The notes beneath the pieces were generated by a model. The model worked only from the letters and a program-made list of their open reading frames with translations, had not been told where the DNA came from and ran no database searches. A DNA stretch of 64,000 bases from Dipteris shenzhenensis (lineage: Eukaryota; Polypodiophyta; Polypodiopsida; Gleicheniales), in NCBI GenBank assembly GCA_047967505.1, contig CM106539.1. One strand, given 5' to 3'. Positions within the stretch are counted from its first letter, which is position 1; every line of letters begins with the position of its first letter. Positions 11,636-23,539 of this stretch are shown here, piece after piece. The position numbers and the translations under genes were made by a program.

Positions 11636-13670
11636 TAATTTGTGAATAGAGTATAATTAAAGGATACCCTTTCCTTTATGATAACACTCCATAGTATATT
11701 TTTATTAAGAAACATGATTTAAAAATGCCCCTCTCTTGAATGCATGTGATAGTCACATTTTTCTATGTGACCCCTTCGAGGTTGAGTCCATTAACTCTTA
11801 TAGCCATAAGACTTAAAATACTATCTTGGAATACTCTAGATCTACAACTTGCAAGTGTGACAAGTTTTTTTACAAAGTTGACATAAGACATTTTCATGCA
11901 AGTTGAAGCATCCCTAAAATCTTTTCATCATCTCATGCAAGTTAAAGCATCACTAAAAATGTTTCATTACACACTGTAAGCTAACACTTATTACATGATA
12001 AATATTAAGGTTATTTTAAAAGTCCATTTTTAACCTTTTCTTTTGCAAAAGAGCTAGGTATGCCTTATTTAGACAATGTTTTTCTTTTCCATGTTACTTT
12101 CAAATACTATGATAAGAAACAGTTTCAGTTGCATTTAAACCAATAAATATTGAGTCCCTTGACTAAGATAGGTAGTCATACTTGAGACTTAAAAATCATC
12201 CTTGTAAACTGTAATAGTGTGCATGTAGAACTTGTGTGAGAAGTTCTTCTATAAAGCAAACATATAAAGGAAATTGGAAAATAAAAATATTTTTAGAATC
12301 AAACATTGCATGTAAGTTAAGCAACTTTGGTTATCTCACATAATTTTACCACCTATCACTAAGATTTGTACTAATTATATGATGAGTATATATGATGATG
12401 ACTTTCTATCTTGCAAATAGAATGAAAAGATAGAAATTTGTGAGCGCTTTGGGATGGCATAGGTCCTTTTGAACAATGTGATAGCATGCAATTGCCAAGC
12501 TCACCAAAGATTGAATGAGTATATGATAAGTCTCCTTATGTAATATGATGAACGCACAATATCTAGTGCAATGGAAAAGTAAGTGTAGATAGTTGATTAT
12601 GGCGTATGTATATAGTTCGTTGGCAATTAGATAGTATTTATTGTATCTAAAAGACTTTGATATGTTTGAATGCTTGCTATCTAGTATCTAGTTTGCGTGC
12701 AGCTAAAATGATTTTGATAAGTTTGAATGCACATTAGAAAACCACAAGCACGACATGCATGGAATCTAGTTCAAATTATGATGACCACGATATGCTATTT
12801 GTAGTGCTAGGTATGACCACAGCATTGGGTTGGAACTTGGCCGGTTCCTTTGGGCTACTTCTTGAATATATCAATGACGAATTGGCAAAATCATTGAGAA
12901 AGGACGGCGATATATTGAAATAGTTTTGAAATAAACAGTGAAGAGGCCACCAATTAGCTTGGGAATCAACATCTACAAAGAGCCAGATAGAAACGGCGAT
13001 GCTTCCTAATTCTATTCAACGCTTCACATATACAAAATTCAAATCCAGCTTTGTTTGCTGCCGCCTTCAAACTTATCTTGCGACTTTTGCACTTGGATTT
13101 GGATACAATTTCAAGTTTTCTATATAATCATGTGAGTTCCTCAAGCATCTATGCGCTCTGTCTTCTTTTCTGCTTTACTTACTCTGCCAGCTTCAGCTTA
13201 CTGCTGTTGCACTCGGACTTGGATATTCAGTGTCCCAGGAAACTTGAGATATCCTAGACTAATATCCGTATATCATGTGGGTTCCTCTCAGGAATAATCT
13301 TATCTAAGACCTGTTTAATCAGTCTTGTTTTCAAACCGCCAGCGAGCTTGTTGCTGTAGCACTTCCAATTTGAAAGCTACGGTAGTAGAACACTTGAGTA
13401 CGTCCTTACGCAGCCTGAATCTACGTCTTTAATCAGTCCTGCTTTCACAACACTAGCAAGCTTGAAAGCTTCTTACTCCTTACATCAAGCTATCTATATA
13501 TTGCGGGTTGCTCATGTAGCTTAGGTACCTCTGTATAAATCAGTCCTACGATCGACCTTATTGCTGAATTTGCTCCCCATCCCTGGCTTCGACCCAGCTA
13601 CACGATTGATGGTACTCGTTGGCTGAGTTGACTACACCCGTCGATTGCTCAATTCCCGTAGACAACCTTC
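11636..13670. other. AT-rich intergenic region, no gene seen
   Basis: I find no credible coding region, RNA gene or recognisable transposon. There is a weak internal repeat (cttttcatcatctcatgcaagttaaagcatc, 11895-11960). The last 600 bp become less AT-rich and should hold the promoter and 5' untranslated region of the subtilase gene, but I cannot fix a transcription start. Confidence 0.6.
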
Positions 13671-16600
13671 ATGATGGTAGGAGCCTCTTGCATCCGCCTT
13701 ATCCCCCTCCTCCTGGTGTTTACAGTCCTGCCCGACTGGTCTTCCGGGAGCTTCATATCGCCTAATATTGTCACCGAACAACGACAGGTTTGGAATCCGT
13801 AGCCTGACGAATCAACCTTTTATGAAACTTTTTCACATTTCCATTTTCCCTTATCTTATAATCTCCTCCTATTTTGACCTTGTGAGATTTGTATTTTAGC
13901 TTTATATTGTGTACTTAGGAGCTCTCCCACAAGCATCAACTCCTGAGAGTACAGCACATTCCCACCTGCAGTTGCTCGCCTCAGTCAAGAGAAGGTACAT
14001 GAACAGCTGGGAGACTCTATTCTTGTAATTCAACATCAAGTCTCATTGAACTGACCATTCGTGATTTATGTGCAGTGAGAATGTGGCTCGTGGCGCCCTT
14101 GTGGTCAGCTATACCAAGAGCTTCAATGGCTTCGCTGCAATGCTTACCCCAGAGGAAGCTAACGCTATGAAAAGTAATGTTGCCGAGCTTTTATCACTCG
14201 TCTTACGAAAAACTGCTGTATTAGTGTTGCAGTATATAGTACTGCTTTTATTTAGCTCGATTTGTCGTTTCTCAGGTATCGACGGAGTGGTATCTGTATT
14301 CCCGAACCAAGAGAAGAAGCTGCTCACTACGAGATCCTGGGATTTTTTGGGTTTAACATCTTCGAGTCCTAGAAATTTGCCCGTTGAAAGCGATGTCATT
14401 GTTGGTGTCATCGATTCTGGTAATGCGACTCAAACTGAAGACTAGAGCATGCATAACGAGCTGTAGATCTTTTGTAATGTCGTCCGGCATTCTAACATCC
14501 TCTTTCCTTAGAACTGACGTCATTCTGATGAATCACATACGCACGCTGTCTACACTTAAACGTCAGCGGCCTTTAGTCTGAACGTTTCTTCTGTAATTGG
14601 TTAATGCAACTGAAAAAGCAGTTCCAGAAGAGAGACATTATATGATTATACCAGAACTTGTGACTTTTTTAGTGCATCCGAATGCTCAGCAACAATAGTT
14701 GAAAATCGTACATCGCAGGAGTATGGCCAGAATCCAAAATGTTCGATGATAGCTCCATCGGACCTATCCCTTCCACTTGGAAAGGCGGATGTCAAAGTGG
14801 AGACAGTTTCACTGCCAGCAACTGCAACAGGTGAGTTCCCTCTACTGCGTCAAGACGTGGACTTTCTTTTAGACCAACGAAATAGCTCAGAGATATTCGT
14901 AGCATGCCTCTTAAACAATATTGCGGGGACAACACAACTTCCATGCAGGAAACTAATAGGAGCGAAATATTATGTCAAAGCCTACATTGCATATTATGGA
15001 CCCCTGAATCGGACGCTGGACTATTTATCACCCCGCGATAGCAATGGCCATGGCACCCATACATCTTCCACCGCTGCTGGATCTATTGTGGAAGGGGCTA
15101 GTCTTCAAGGCCTTGCCAAAGGAACAGCGAGAGGAGCAGTCCCCGCAGCAAGGGTCGCAATGTATAAGGCTTGCTGGACGGGTGGCTGTTTCGATGCTGA
15201 TATACTCTCGGCATACGACGACGCAATCTACGACGGAGTAGATTTGATTTCTCTCTCGCTTGGAGGGTTCCTTCCAGTCGACTATACACTTGACAGTATT
15301 GCTATCGGTGCCTTTCACGCAATCCAGAAAGGCATTGTCGTATCGTGCGCTGCTGGCAATGGAGGTACAAATTTGCCAGCAGTAAACACAGCGCCTTGGA
15401 TAATCACAGTAGCTGCTAGCACCATAGACAGGCATTTCTATTCCCCGATTCTACTCGGAAACAATGCCACGATCAAGGTAAAGCACGCACTGAATATATG
15501 ATGAAAGCCTAGCCTAGAGTATAAAGAATAGGAGGAGGCAAATAATTTGAGAATTTTGTTCGATGCATCGACCATCTCATATCTAGAGTTACTATGCAGC
15601 GTTGAACTGCCACGTGCTCACACAAACTGCAAATGCGATCAGATTTAACTTTGGAAAAACACGACTTCGCAGGGTACGGCTATTAATACTTTCCTATTGA
15701 AGGACACTTGGTATCCGCTCATATCAGGAGCCCAGGGTGATTTCGCCAACTCTACCGATGATTTGAGGTAAACAGGATTCACAGATTTGCAGAGCGCGCA
15801 GCCAATATGATTTCGTATATGCTTCTTTGGGATGAAGGCTAGTTCTTGCTTTGACGGTAGTTTTTTGGGTTGAATAGTTACTGCGACATCGGCTTTCTGG
15901 ATGAAACCAAAGTGGAGGGGAAGATTGTATATTGCGTAGAAGGAGGAGCCGGGGGATTTGATACCAGCGTGCTACTAGCCAAAGGAGCAGGCGTGATCTA
16001 CGAAGCACAGGAGACCATCTCCGTTGCGTTTGCCTTCGTCCTCCCCGCCAGTATTGTGGGAAATTCGGACGGATATACCATCTCAGAATATATCAACACG
16101 ACCAGGTCAGGACTTGTCCCAAGCAGACAGATCACCACTTGATTACGTAAGCGATCGCGCTGATTTGTGATCGTCTTCATCTTCTTCAATTCAGGTCACC
16201 AGTAGCCAAGATTTTGCCCTGTGAAGTCTCCGACGAGCTGCCCGCTCCTCTTTTGGCTTACTTCTCATCTCGAGGTCCAAACTACGAATCGTCAGACGTC
16301 TTGAAGGTAGGTTCTCGGTCTGCATCTCCTGATCATTAGATACCTTCATATCACTCAGAATCAAGCCCGATTTGAGCTTCAGTTAATCGTAGTCGCACGC
16401 TTTGCAGCCTGATTTGGCTGCCCCTGGAGTCGACATACTTGCAGCCTGGTCACTCAATGACTCCATAACGGAGAACAATGGACTCGACAACCGTTACGAT
16501 GCTTTTAACATTATATCTGGCACTTCGATGGCCACCCCGCACGTTACCGGATCTGCAGCCTACGTGAAATCGTTCCATCCCGAATGGAGCCCAGCAGCCA

Positions 16601-17303
16601 TCAAGTCTGCACTGATGACAACAGGTAATTCGCTGTATTTCATGTTTGTTCCGGGATAGAAATTACTGTTTCCACCTCTCGATTCTCGAATCTCTACGGA
16701 AGTTCTCGCTCAATATCGACCTGATTCGCGCTGTTGTGGATGACATGGGTGCAACCAGCGACACCCTTCGATCCCACAAACCCCTTGAACCAAGATCTGG
16801 AGTTCGGCTACGGCGCAGGAGAGATCAACCCCACAAAAGCGATAGACCCGGGTCTGATCTACGACATAAGCGTGCAGGACTACGCGCTGTATCTATGCAC
16901 GCACGGCTACAACTCGACAAAGCTGAGTTTGCTGACAGGCGACAACAGCACGAAGTGTCCATCGAACGACACGGTGCCATACAGTCTAAACTATCCGGCG
17001 GTGACAGCGGGGTTACCAATAGATATGAAGCAGGAGTGGTTTGTGGCAAAGAGGACGGTGACGCACGTGGGGAAGATGGGGAGTGCGAAGTATGAGTTGA
17101 AGATGAAAGTGCCGGAAGGGATGGTGGTGGAGGTATCGAAGGCGGAGCTTGTGTTCGGTTCAGTGAATGAGAAACAGTCATTCGAGGTGAAGGTGAAGGC
17201 TCCGGGACTGAACTCGGTGTCTATCCTCTCTGGTTCTTTCACTTGGGTCAGTGGCAATTACTCTGTGAGGAGTCCCGTGGTCACCTACCTCCTCACTTAC
17301 TAA
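13671..17303 (+). CDS. Secreted subtilisin-like serine protease (plant SBT type)
   Basis: Eleven exons with GT-AG introns give one open frame of 764 codons including the stop: 13671-13787, 13900-13994, 14076-14173, 14276-14419, 14719-14830, 14949-15477, 15673-15767, 15878-16105, 16195-16306, 16408-16624 and 16759-17303. Residues 1 to about 28 form a signal peptide (start [17 protein letters not shown]). An I9 propeptide follows ([10 protein letters not shown] to [11 protein letters not shown]). The S8 catalytic residues are Asp150 (VGVIDSG), His223 (SNGHGTHT), oxyanion Asn326 (AAGNGG) and Ser550 (GTSMATPH). A protease-associated domain lies at about 397-472 and a C-terminal Fn3-like domain at about 650-763. 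This is the usual plant subtilase order and length, so cell-wall/apoplastic proteolysis is expected. Two in-frame ATGs start the frame; the first was used. No lesion was seen. It is the only convincing host gene here, and its coding sequence is more GC-rich than the flanks. The exact subfamily and substrate cannot be told. Confidence 0.94.
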
Positions 17304-18700
17304 CTCATCTCCAGACTCTAGTGTCACTCTCGTAATTGGCTCCGTCTCTCTCTCTCTCTCTCTCAAGAAAATAGACCATAGTAATACCCTACTTCCTCTC
17401 CATAAGAGTCCACCCAAGAGCCCTCTACATAGCAATATTACTATATGGAAAGAAGGTATTACAGGACTCTCCATAGTCCAATCTCCAAGTCTAATCTCCA
17501 TGTACATAGCAATATTACTATATTGAAAGAAGGTATTAAGGACTCTCGAGTCTCCAATCTCGAAGACTAATCTCGACTCTCTCACAACCTCACCAACTCC
17601 CCCTCATGTCTCTACAAAACCCTTATGTATCTTCTTTAAGCCACATCTCCAAAAAAAAAAACCCTTTCATGGCAATGTGGTGTTTTGTATATTAGCTTAT
17701 GTGTCATGGAGCTAAAATTACGAACATGGTTTGCAATACTCAAAGAATCCAAGAATCTAAGGGTCAATATTTGCTTGGGTACATCCATTTTTTGTGAGGT
17801 TCAAGGAATTTTCTATATATATAAGTATATTGCATGATCCATATAACTTATGCATTCCTCAATGGAATTCAGCAAACTTTGTCTTCAAGTTGTAGTACAC
17901 ATTCCAAACTTAAACATGAGAGCAAAAAACCATGGAATAAGGATTTGGAACAAGATCGTTAAAGCATTACAAGTGCTATGTTGCATGTGAAGCATGCATC
18001 CTGAAGACTATAAGATATAGCAATTTATTCAAAAATATCAAAATTTTGTTTTATACATACATGCAACCAGATAATCAATCAAAAGTACACTACGTGAGCT
18101 TCTCCTCAACCCAAGGACACACCTAAATGAGAACATTAGGCATGGATTAATGGGCCTTCAATGTTGTGCTAAAGTGATGCATACCCATTTGAGGGCACAC
18201 TCCATATCTTCTTTTTTATTTGTTGAAAACCAAAACAGATTGAAAATTTGGAATCTAAACTAGTGGGACTACTGCATGGTGGTCTTAAAACATTGATAGT
18301 TGTTGGTATTGGTATCTAGATTCACCCTAAAATGGAAGAAGTTGAAAAAGTGCAATTTGTGCATGTACTGCAAAGATCTTTTAATAAATCCAACACTATT
18401 TACAATTTTGAATTGTTTCTTTTTCCATGCACTTGCTTGCTATGTGGCTCATAAGCATGCCAAAGGTCATTGCATTTCATAATACACAACATCAAACCCA
18501 ATAATGTGCCCTTTGATCAATTTGTGTTTTGAAGCATTTTAGGCCACATTGTACTTGTTTGGGATATTCAATTCTGCTGACGTGTATCGTCGGAGGGGGA
18601 AAAATCGAAGGCTGAAAATTTTGCTACTCCTTTGAATTTTAAATTTTCACACCTCCCGCCCATCAAATCTTGGAAGATTAAGTACCTACAAGCTGCCCCT
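17304..18700. other. Intergenic region downstream of the subtilase
   Basis: No gene is recognised. It contains a (TC)n run at about 17346-17366 and two ~90 bp units sharing catagcaatattactata and gaaagaaggtatta (17428-17475 and 17505-17550). The rest is AT-rich and holds nothing I can name. Confidence 0.6.
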
Positions 18701-18704
18701 GCCC

Positions 18705-19491
18705 TGCAAACGCCCTACAACTCGACGTGACCTTGCACAGACTTTGACTTGCCATTGTTTTCTTTCCGATAAGTTGTCTTCTATTCTTTGCTTACCTCAC
18801 CAGCTAGCCTCTCTAGATTTATTTCGGATAAATGAAAAGCAATATACGTCTAGTATGTGAACTTGAGACCGTCAGGCTAAACCAGCCCAGTGGTTGAAAT
18901 TATGACAGCATCCTAAACCATCCTCGTGGTTGAAATTGTGACTGTCCTAAATGTGTCCTAAACCAGCCAAGTGGTTGACTGTCTTAAACGTGTACTAAAC
19001 CATCCTGGTGCTTGAAATTGTGACTATCCTAAACTAGCCTAGTAGTTGAAATTGTGATTGTCCTAAACCAGTGCGGTGGTTGAAAATTCTTTTGCTTCAT
19101 TATATACTTTAGTTAGACTGTGTTCAAATGTCTTGTTTTGGTAGTGCAAAAAGGGGGCTCCCTGCCATTTAAAAGAGGGCTCACTATTCTGTTGTTCCCG
19201 CATGTTGGGTCAATAGACGGAGTTGTATCTCAAGTTTATGGATCGATATCCGGACATTTCGATTGGGCAGAGGAGCTTTGAGCATTGTAAGCCCTAGTAC
19301 ATCAGGAAACTCAAAGACAGGAATGTTTGTTGTTGCAAAGCACAGATAGACTTTGACCTATCTCGGCAAGCTATGAAATGACTTGAGATCTGGTCGTGTT
19401 GGAGCTATCATTGCTCCATGGGGATCGATGCCCATGCCTCCCCAATGAATGCGCAGTCTGCAGCCCACCTGGATCCTCATCATGTGTTGCA
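18705..19491 (+). repeat. Direct repeat, left copy (possible LTR)
   Basis: About 787 bp closely similar to 20339-21120 in the same orientation. Both copies start tgcaaa.gccct.caact, contain the same ~31 bp minisatellite, and end catcatgtg.tgca. The TG...CA limits suggest long terminal repeats, but no primer-binding site or matching target duplication was found. Similarity may continue a few bases past the stated end (gggg shared), so the ends are not firm. Confidence 0.55.
18880..19085. repeat. Minisatellite, ~31 bp unit
   Basis: About five degenerate units of the form CCTAAACCAGCC.GGTGG followed by TTGAAATTGTGACTGT. A matching array lies in the right copy at about 20510-20720. Confidence 0.8.
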
Positions 19492-20338
19492 AAGGGGCAT
19501 TTTTTTGACGAGTTTTTTTGTAGCCAGTTTGAGAGTTTTATCCCCTTTTTAGAGTCAAACATCATTGGTGATAGAGATTGCAACCATCAAACTTAAAATC
19601 CATGTAGTTTATGGCACTCAAATGTCTATTGTAATGCAATGTTTAAACAAAGTACATGATCTTTCATACCCTACCATAAATTTCTTCATGCATGAATATA
19701 ACAATTTTGATGACTAGAGGTTTTGATAGATAGAATCAAGAAACTATTTCCTACTTAAGGCTACAAATATCTCAAATTTATTAAATTTACAATCCATGTA
19801 GGCTATTGCTACAAATAAAGTCACAAGGGCACTCTCTTGAGTGTGGTTGCAATGGAATGTAAATGAATCCATGTGCTTTCATACCCTATCATCAATTTCT
19901 TTGATCCATAAATACAAAAATTTTGAGGGCTAGAAGGTTTTGATAGATACAATCCAAAACTAAATCCACATAGCATCTACTATCAAAGGTTTACAAAAAT
20001 GTACATACACCCTTAAAGATGTCAATAGCTAGAAGACCATGAGATATGGCTAGTGTATCATCATGTAGTCCATATTTTGTCCCAATGCACAAATGTGGAC
20101 AAGACCTACATATGCTTGTAAGGCACAAATGAACCTTGTAACATATGTTGTGTGAAACCTTCACAATTGCATGTTGGTTCACTGAAAATTTGCATTGTAT
20201 ATGTTTATCTAACATTTGGAAGCAAAACTTGTGACCAAGAACTCTTCATCAAGATCCAACAAGCTGCGGGTCACTGACGTTGGACCCATGCACTTTGGAA
20301 AAGCCTTTAAAAAATGGAATTAAAGCTTTTGGAGCTAA
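19492..20338. other. Spacer between the direct repeats, non-coding
   Basis: No open frame of note is seen. Two degenerate ~180 bp units (about 19595-19745 and 19785-19970) share aatccatgtag, tttcataccctat.at.aa and gttttgatagata. If the flanking repeats are LTRs, this would be a non-autonomous element of under 2.5 kb with no coding capacity. Confidence 0.5.
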
Positions 20339-21120
20339 TGCAAATGCCCTGCAACTTGACGTGACCTTGCGTTGGCTTGCCATTGTTTTCTTTCCGGTAA
20401 GTTGTCTTCTATTGTTTTCTTGCCTCACCAGCTAGCCTCTCTAGGTCTATTCTAGATAAATGAAAAGCAATATACTTGTTATTGTCTAATATGTGAAGTT
20501 GAGACTGTCAAGCTAAATCAGCCCGGTGGTTGAAATTATGACAACATCCCAAACCATCCCGGTGGTTGAAATTGTGACTGTCCTAAATGTGTCCTAAACC
20601 AACCAAGCGGTTGGCTACTCTAAACGTGTCCTAAACTAGCCCGGTGATTGAAATTGTGACTGTCATAAACCAACCCAATAGTTGAAATGTGATTGTCCTA
20701 AACCAGCGCCGTGGTTGAAAATTCTTTTGCTTCATTATATACTTTAATTAGAGTGTGTTCAAATGTCTTGTTTTAGTAATGCAAAAAGGGGGCTCGCTGC
20801 CATTTAAAAGAGAGCTCACTATTCTGTTGTTCCCACATGTTGGATCAGCAGACGGAGTTGTATCTCAAGTTTATGGATCGATATCCGGACATTTCAATTG
20901 GACAAAGGAGCTTTGAGCATTGTAAGCCCTAGTACGTCAGGAAACTCAAGACAGGAATGTTTGTTGTTACAAAAGACACATAGACTTTGACCTATCCCAA
21001 CAAGCTATGAATGACTTGAGATCTGATCGTGTTGGAGCATTGCTCCATGGGGATTGATGCCCATGCCTCCCCGATGAATGCCCAATCTTTAAGCCACCTA
21101 AATCCTCATCATGTGCTGCA
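20339..21120 (+). repeat. Direct repeat, right copy (possible LTR)
   Basis: About 782 bp, the partner of 18705-19491, including the minisatellite at 20510-20720 and the segment with ggatcgatatccggacattt. The two copies differ by scattered substitutions and small indels, so the duplication is not very recent. Confidence 0.55.
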
Positions 21121-21539
21121 ACGGGGTGGTCATTAGGGGAGAATTGGGGTCTCAAAAGGGCCTCCAATTAGTGTTTCCTAATTTCAAGGGATTAGAGAGT
21201 GATTTGAGGTGTACCAATGAGAGTGCTAGAAGATGTGGGGCAATGGTATGTTGGTGGAGGGTGGGCAGGCATGCAGAGAGCCCCTATTGGTTGCTCCCCT
21301 TACACTAGGGACCACCCAAACCATCCCCCCCCTCTTAACCCATGTTTGACCCTCCTACTAGGTGCACCTCCCCCACATGAGCCCAAAACTGCATTCAATG
21401 GGATGGTAGGGCCCAAATGGTGAATTTTTCTTCTCCCCTCCCTCTTTCTAGGGCCTCTGCCCCCCACTGTTCTGGTCCAGCTTGCCAAATGACTCAAATT
21501 TGAACCAAATCCCACGCATTTTCCCTCTTTCCCCTCTCT

Positions 21540-21935
21540 CTCTACTCCCTCCTACTTTGGCCTGCTTGGTGTAGCTCCTCTCTCTCCCTCTCTCCCCTCT
21601 CCCTCTCCTGTGCCTCTGTTGGAGCTACTCTGTCCCTCTCCTTCTCCCTCTCTAGTGCCTCTGTTGCTGTTGCTCTATCCCTCTCCTTCTCCCTCTCCTG
21701 TGCCTTTGTTGCCACTGCTCTGTTCCTCTCCTTCTCCCTCTTTTGTGCCTCTGTTGGTGCTGCTCTGTCCCTCTCCTGTGCCTCTATTGCTGCTGCTCTA
21801 TCCCTCTCCTTCTCCCTCTTTTGTGCCTTTTTTGGAGATGCTCTGTCCCTCTCCTTCTCCCTCTCCTATGCCTCTATTGGCTGCTGCTTTGTCCCTCTCC
21901 TTCTCCCTCTTCTGTGCCTCTGTTGGAGCTGCATT
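21540..21935. repeat. Pyrimidine-rich minisatellite upstream of gene X1
   Basis: Tandem units of about 40-50 bp are built from ccctctccttctccctct, then cctgtgcctctgttg, then ctgctctgt. It lies just before the start of the X1 gene copy (21980). The leucine/proline-rich frames across it are products of the repeat. It may lie in the 5' untranslated region, as the same strand becomes coding right after it. Confidence 0.75.
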
Positions 21936-21979
21936 GCCTTGTGTAGGAGTCCCATTCTTGCTGTTGCAACCTCTGCAAG

Positions 21980-22946
21980 CATGAAGAGGAGAAAGGCTAC
22001 AAGACCACACAATGTTGTGACCTCTTGTGTCTTCCATAACACCAGAAATGCATTGGATGAGTGGATCCCTTGCACCTACAGCTTAAATGACTGGATAGTG
22101 ATGAAAGGATCGGCCAAAGGTCCACATAAGCTTCCCAAGAGCAAGAGAGGTGACATCTTGTATGAGTGGAAGGGGCGCATCTTGAAGTTCAAGTTTGGGA
22201 AGAAAGGATGGCTCACAAAAGCGCAACATGTTTAGATGAGAAAAGATATGCGGCTTCCTCCATCATTCAATCAATCTAGGATACCATCACACTGTGAGCC
22301 TTTCTATGTACCTTTTTCACTTGTAAGTGTAATGAGTCCATTTGGAAATTCTATGTTTGGTTTCTAAGAGCTCTTATTCATGGTGGTAGATGTTTTTCCT
22401 TCGGACCTCGAGGAGTGGGAACCAGTTGAATCATTCATAGGCAAGTTCAATGTGATTCATGAGGATTTAGGTAAGCAAATGCATGACAGGGAGAAGTTGG
22501 CCTCCTTGCGAATGAAGAATGTGTATTGGTATAATGCAACATACATCACTCCAACGACATCATCAAGCTATGGCCGTCTACAAACCATTGCACCACCACA
22601 ACTTCAAGACATGGATTGTAGCAATGTGGACTCGAGGACATTGCAATTGTACAAGGACAAGATTGCAAAGGATGTGGGCATGGCCATGAAGTTTAAATTT
22701 GGATCCAAATGGGCAAGGTTATCTTGGTTTATGCCTCTGCACATTTTTGCTTCTTTATTTTAGAATATACATATGCATAGAACAAAAACTATGTGGTCTT
22801 GCAAGTGTGTAGATGAAAATGCTCTTGAAGATTTACTTGGGATGAATTGGGAAACCAGGTTAGGTGACCAAAAGGGTGACGTGTTTCAATGTCATGCATG
22901 TAAAGACAATGTGGTTATTAGATACCATTTGTCACGCCAAATGTTG
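21980..22946 (+). pseudogene. Unrecognised gene X1, 5' part, interrupted by CACTA-2
   Basis: The family is not recognised, but this region aligns segment by segment with the open gene X2 at 31688-33113. Shared features are W..YSLNDWIVMKGS then EWKGRILKFKFGKKG and QHV (X2: WERFSVSKGAWVLM, ASWKGRVRDFKITKG, QHV); FPSDLEEWEP and NVIHEDLGKQ (X2: YPSSYETWQN, DVLHESIGEQ); and WFMPLHIFASLF (X2: LCMPLTVFVDLF). The start ATG is taken at 21980 (MKRRKATRPHN). A TAG at 22233-22235 replaces the tyrosine codon found in X2. An intron (GTAAGT near 22324 to TGGTAG near 22389) fits. The last exon is cut at 22946 by CACTA-2 and resumes at 30668. So this copy is broken twice. Confidence 0.7.
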
Positions 22947-23195
22947 CACAACAAGACAAAGCACCCATAGACGCGCGCACAGACGCATTTCATGAACTAA
23001 ATAAAAAACTTACGGGCGCGTCTATTTACGCGTCTATTTGTGCGTCTGGAGACCCGCGTCTATTTGCGCATCTATATATCAGACTTACGCGCATATAGAC
23101 GCGCACAAAGACGCATAGATGCGCATATAGATGCAAGTCGAACAGACAGACGCGAATATAAACGCATTTTTAAATGCACTGATAGACGCGCCTTT
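22947..23195. repeat. Left terminus and subterminal motif cluster of CACTA-2
   Basis: The terminal repeat is followed by about 15 motif copies, for example TAGACGCGCGCACAGACGC and GGGCGCGTCTATTTACGCG, in both orientations and ending about 23195. Confidence 0.9.
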
Positions 23196-23539
23196 TTTTT
23201 TTTAAATAATTTTACAGAATAGTGTGTATGTTGTGTATGCTATATAGTTACAAGAATCCCATATCCACATTCTGTAATTCAATTCTTACAGCCAACCGCA
23301 TTTTAATTACAATTCCAAATAAAATATTACAACTCCAAAACGCAATAAAATTGAAAGCTCAAAAAGTGCTTGTATATACATATAGCACGAAGCTAAGCCA
23401 CGTACAAAAAATAAGGAAGCTAAGCCATGTCATGTGGCTTCAAGTACAAAAAATAAGAGGAGTCTATATACAAGAGGCACGAAGCCAAGCCAGTGGCTTT
23501 AAGTACAAAAAAGAATAGTAGCACTACTTCTACGACTAA

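Noticed and set aside
21610-21984. Leucine/proline protein with PSPSP repeats
   Set aside because: Minisatellite read-through. The X1 similarity starts after it, in another context.
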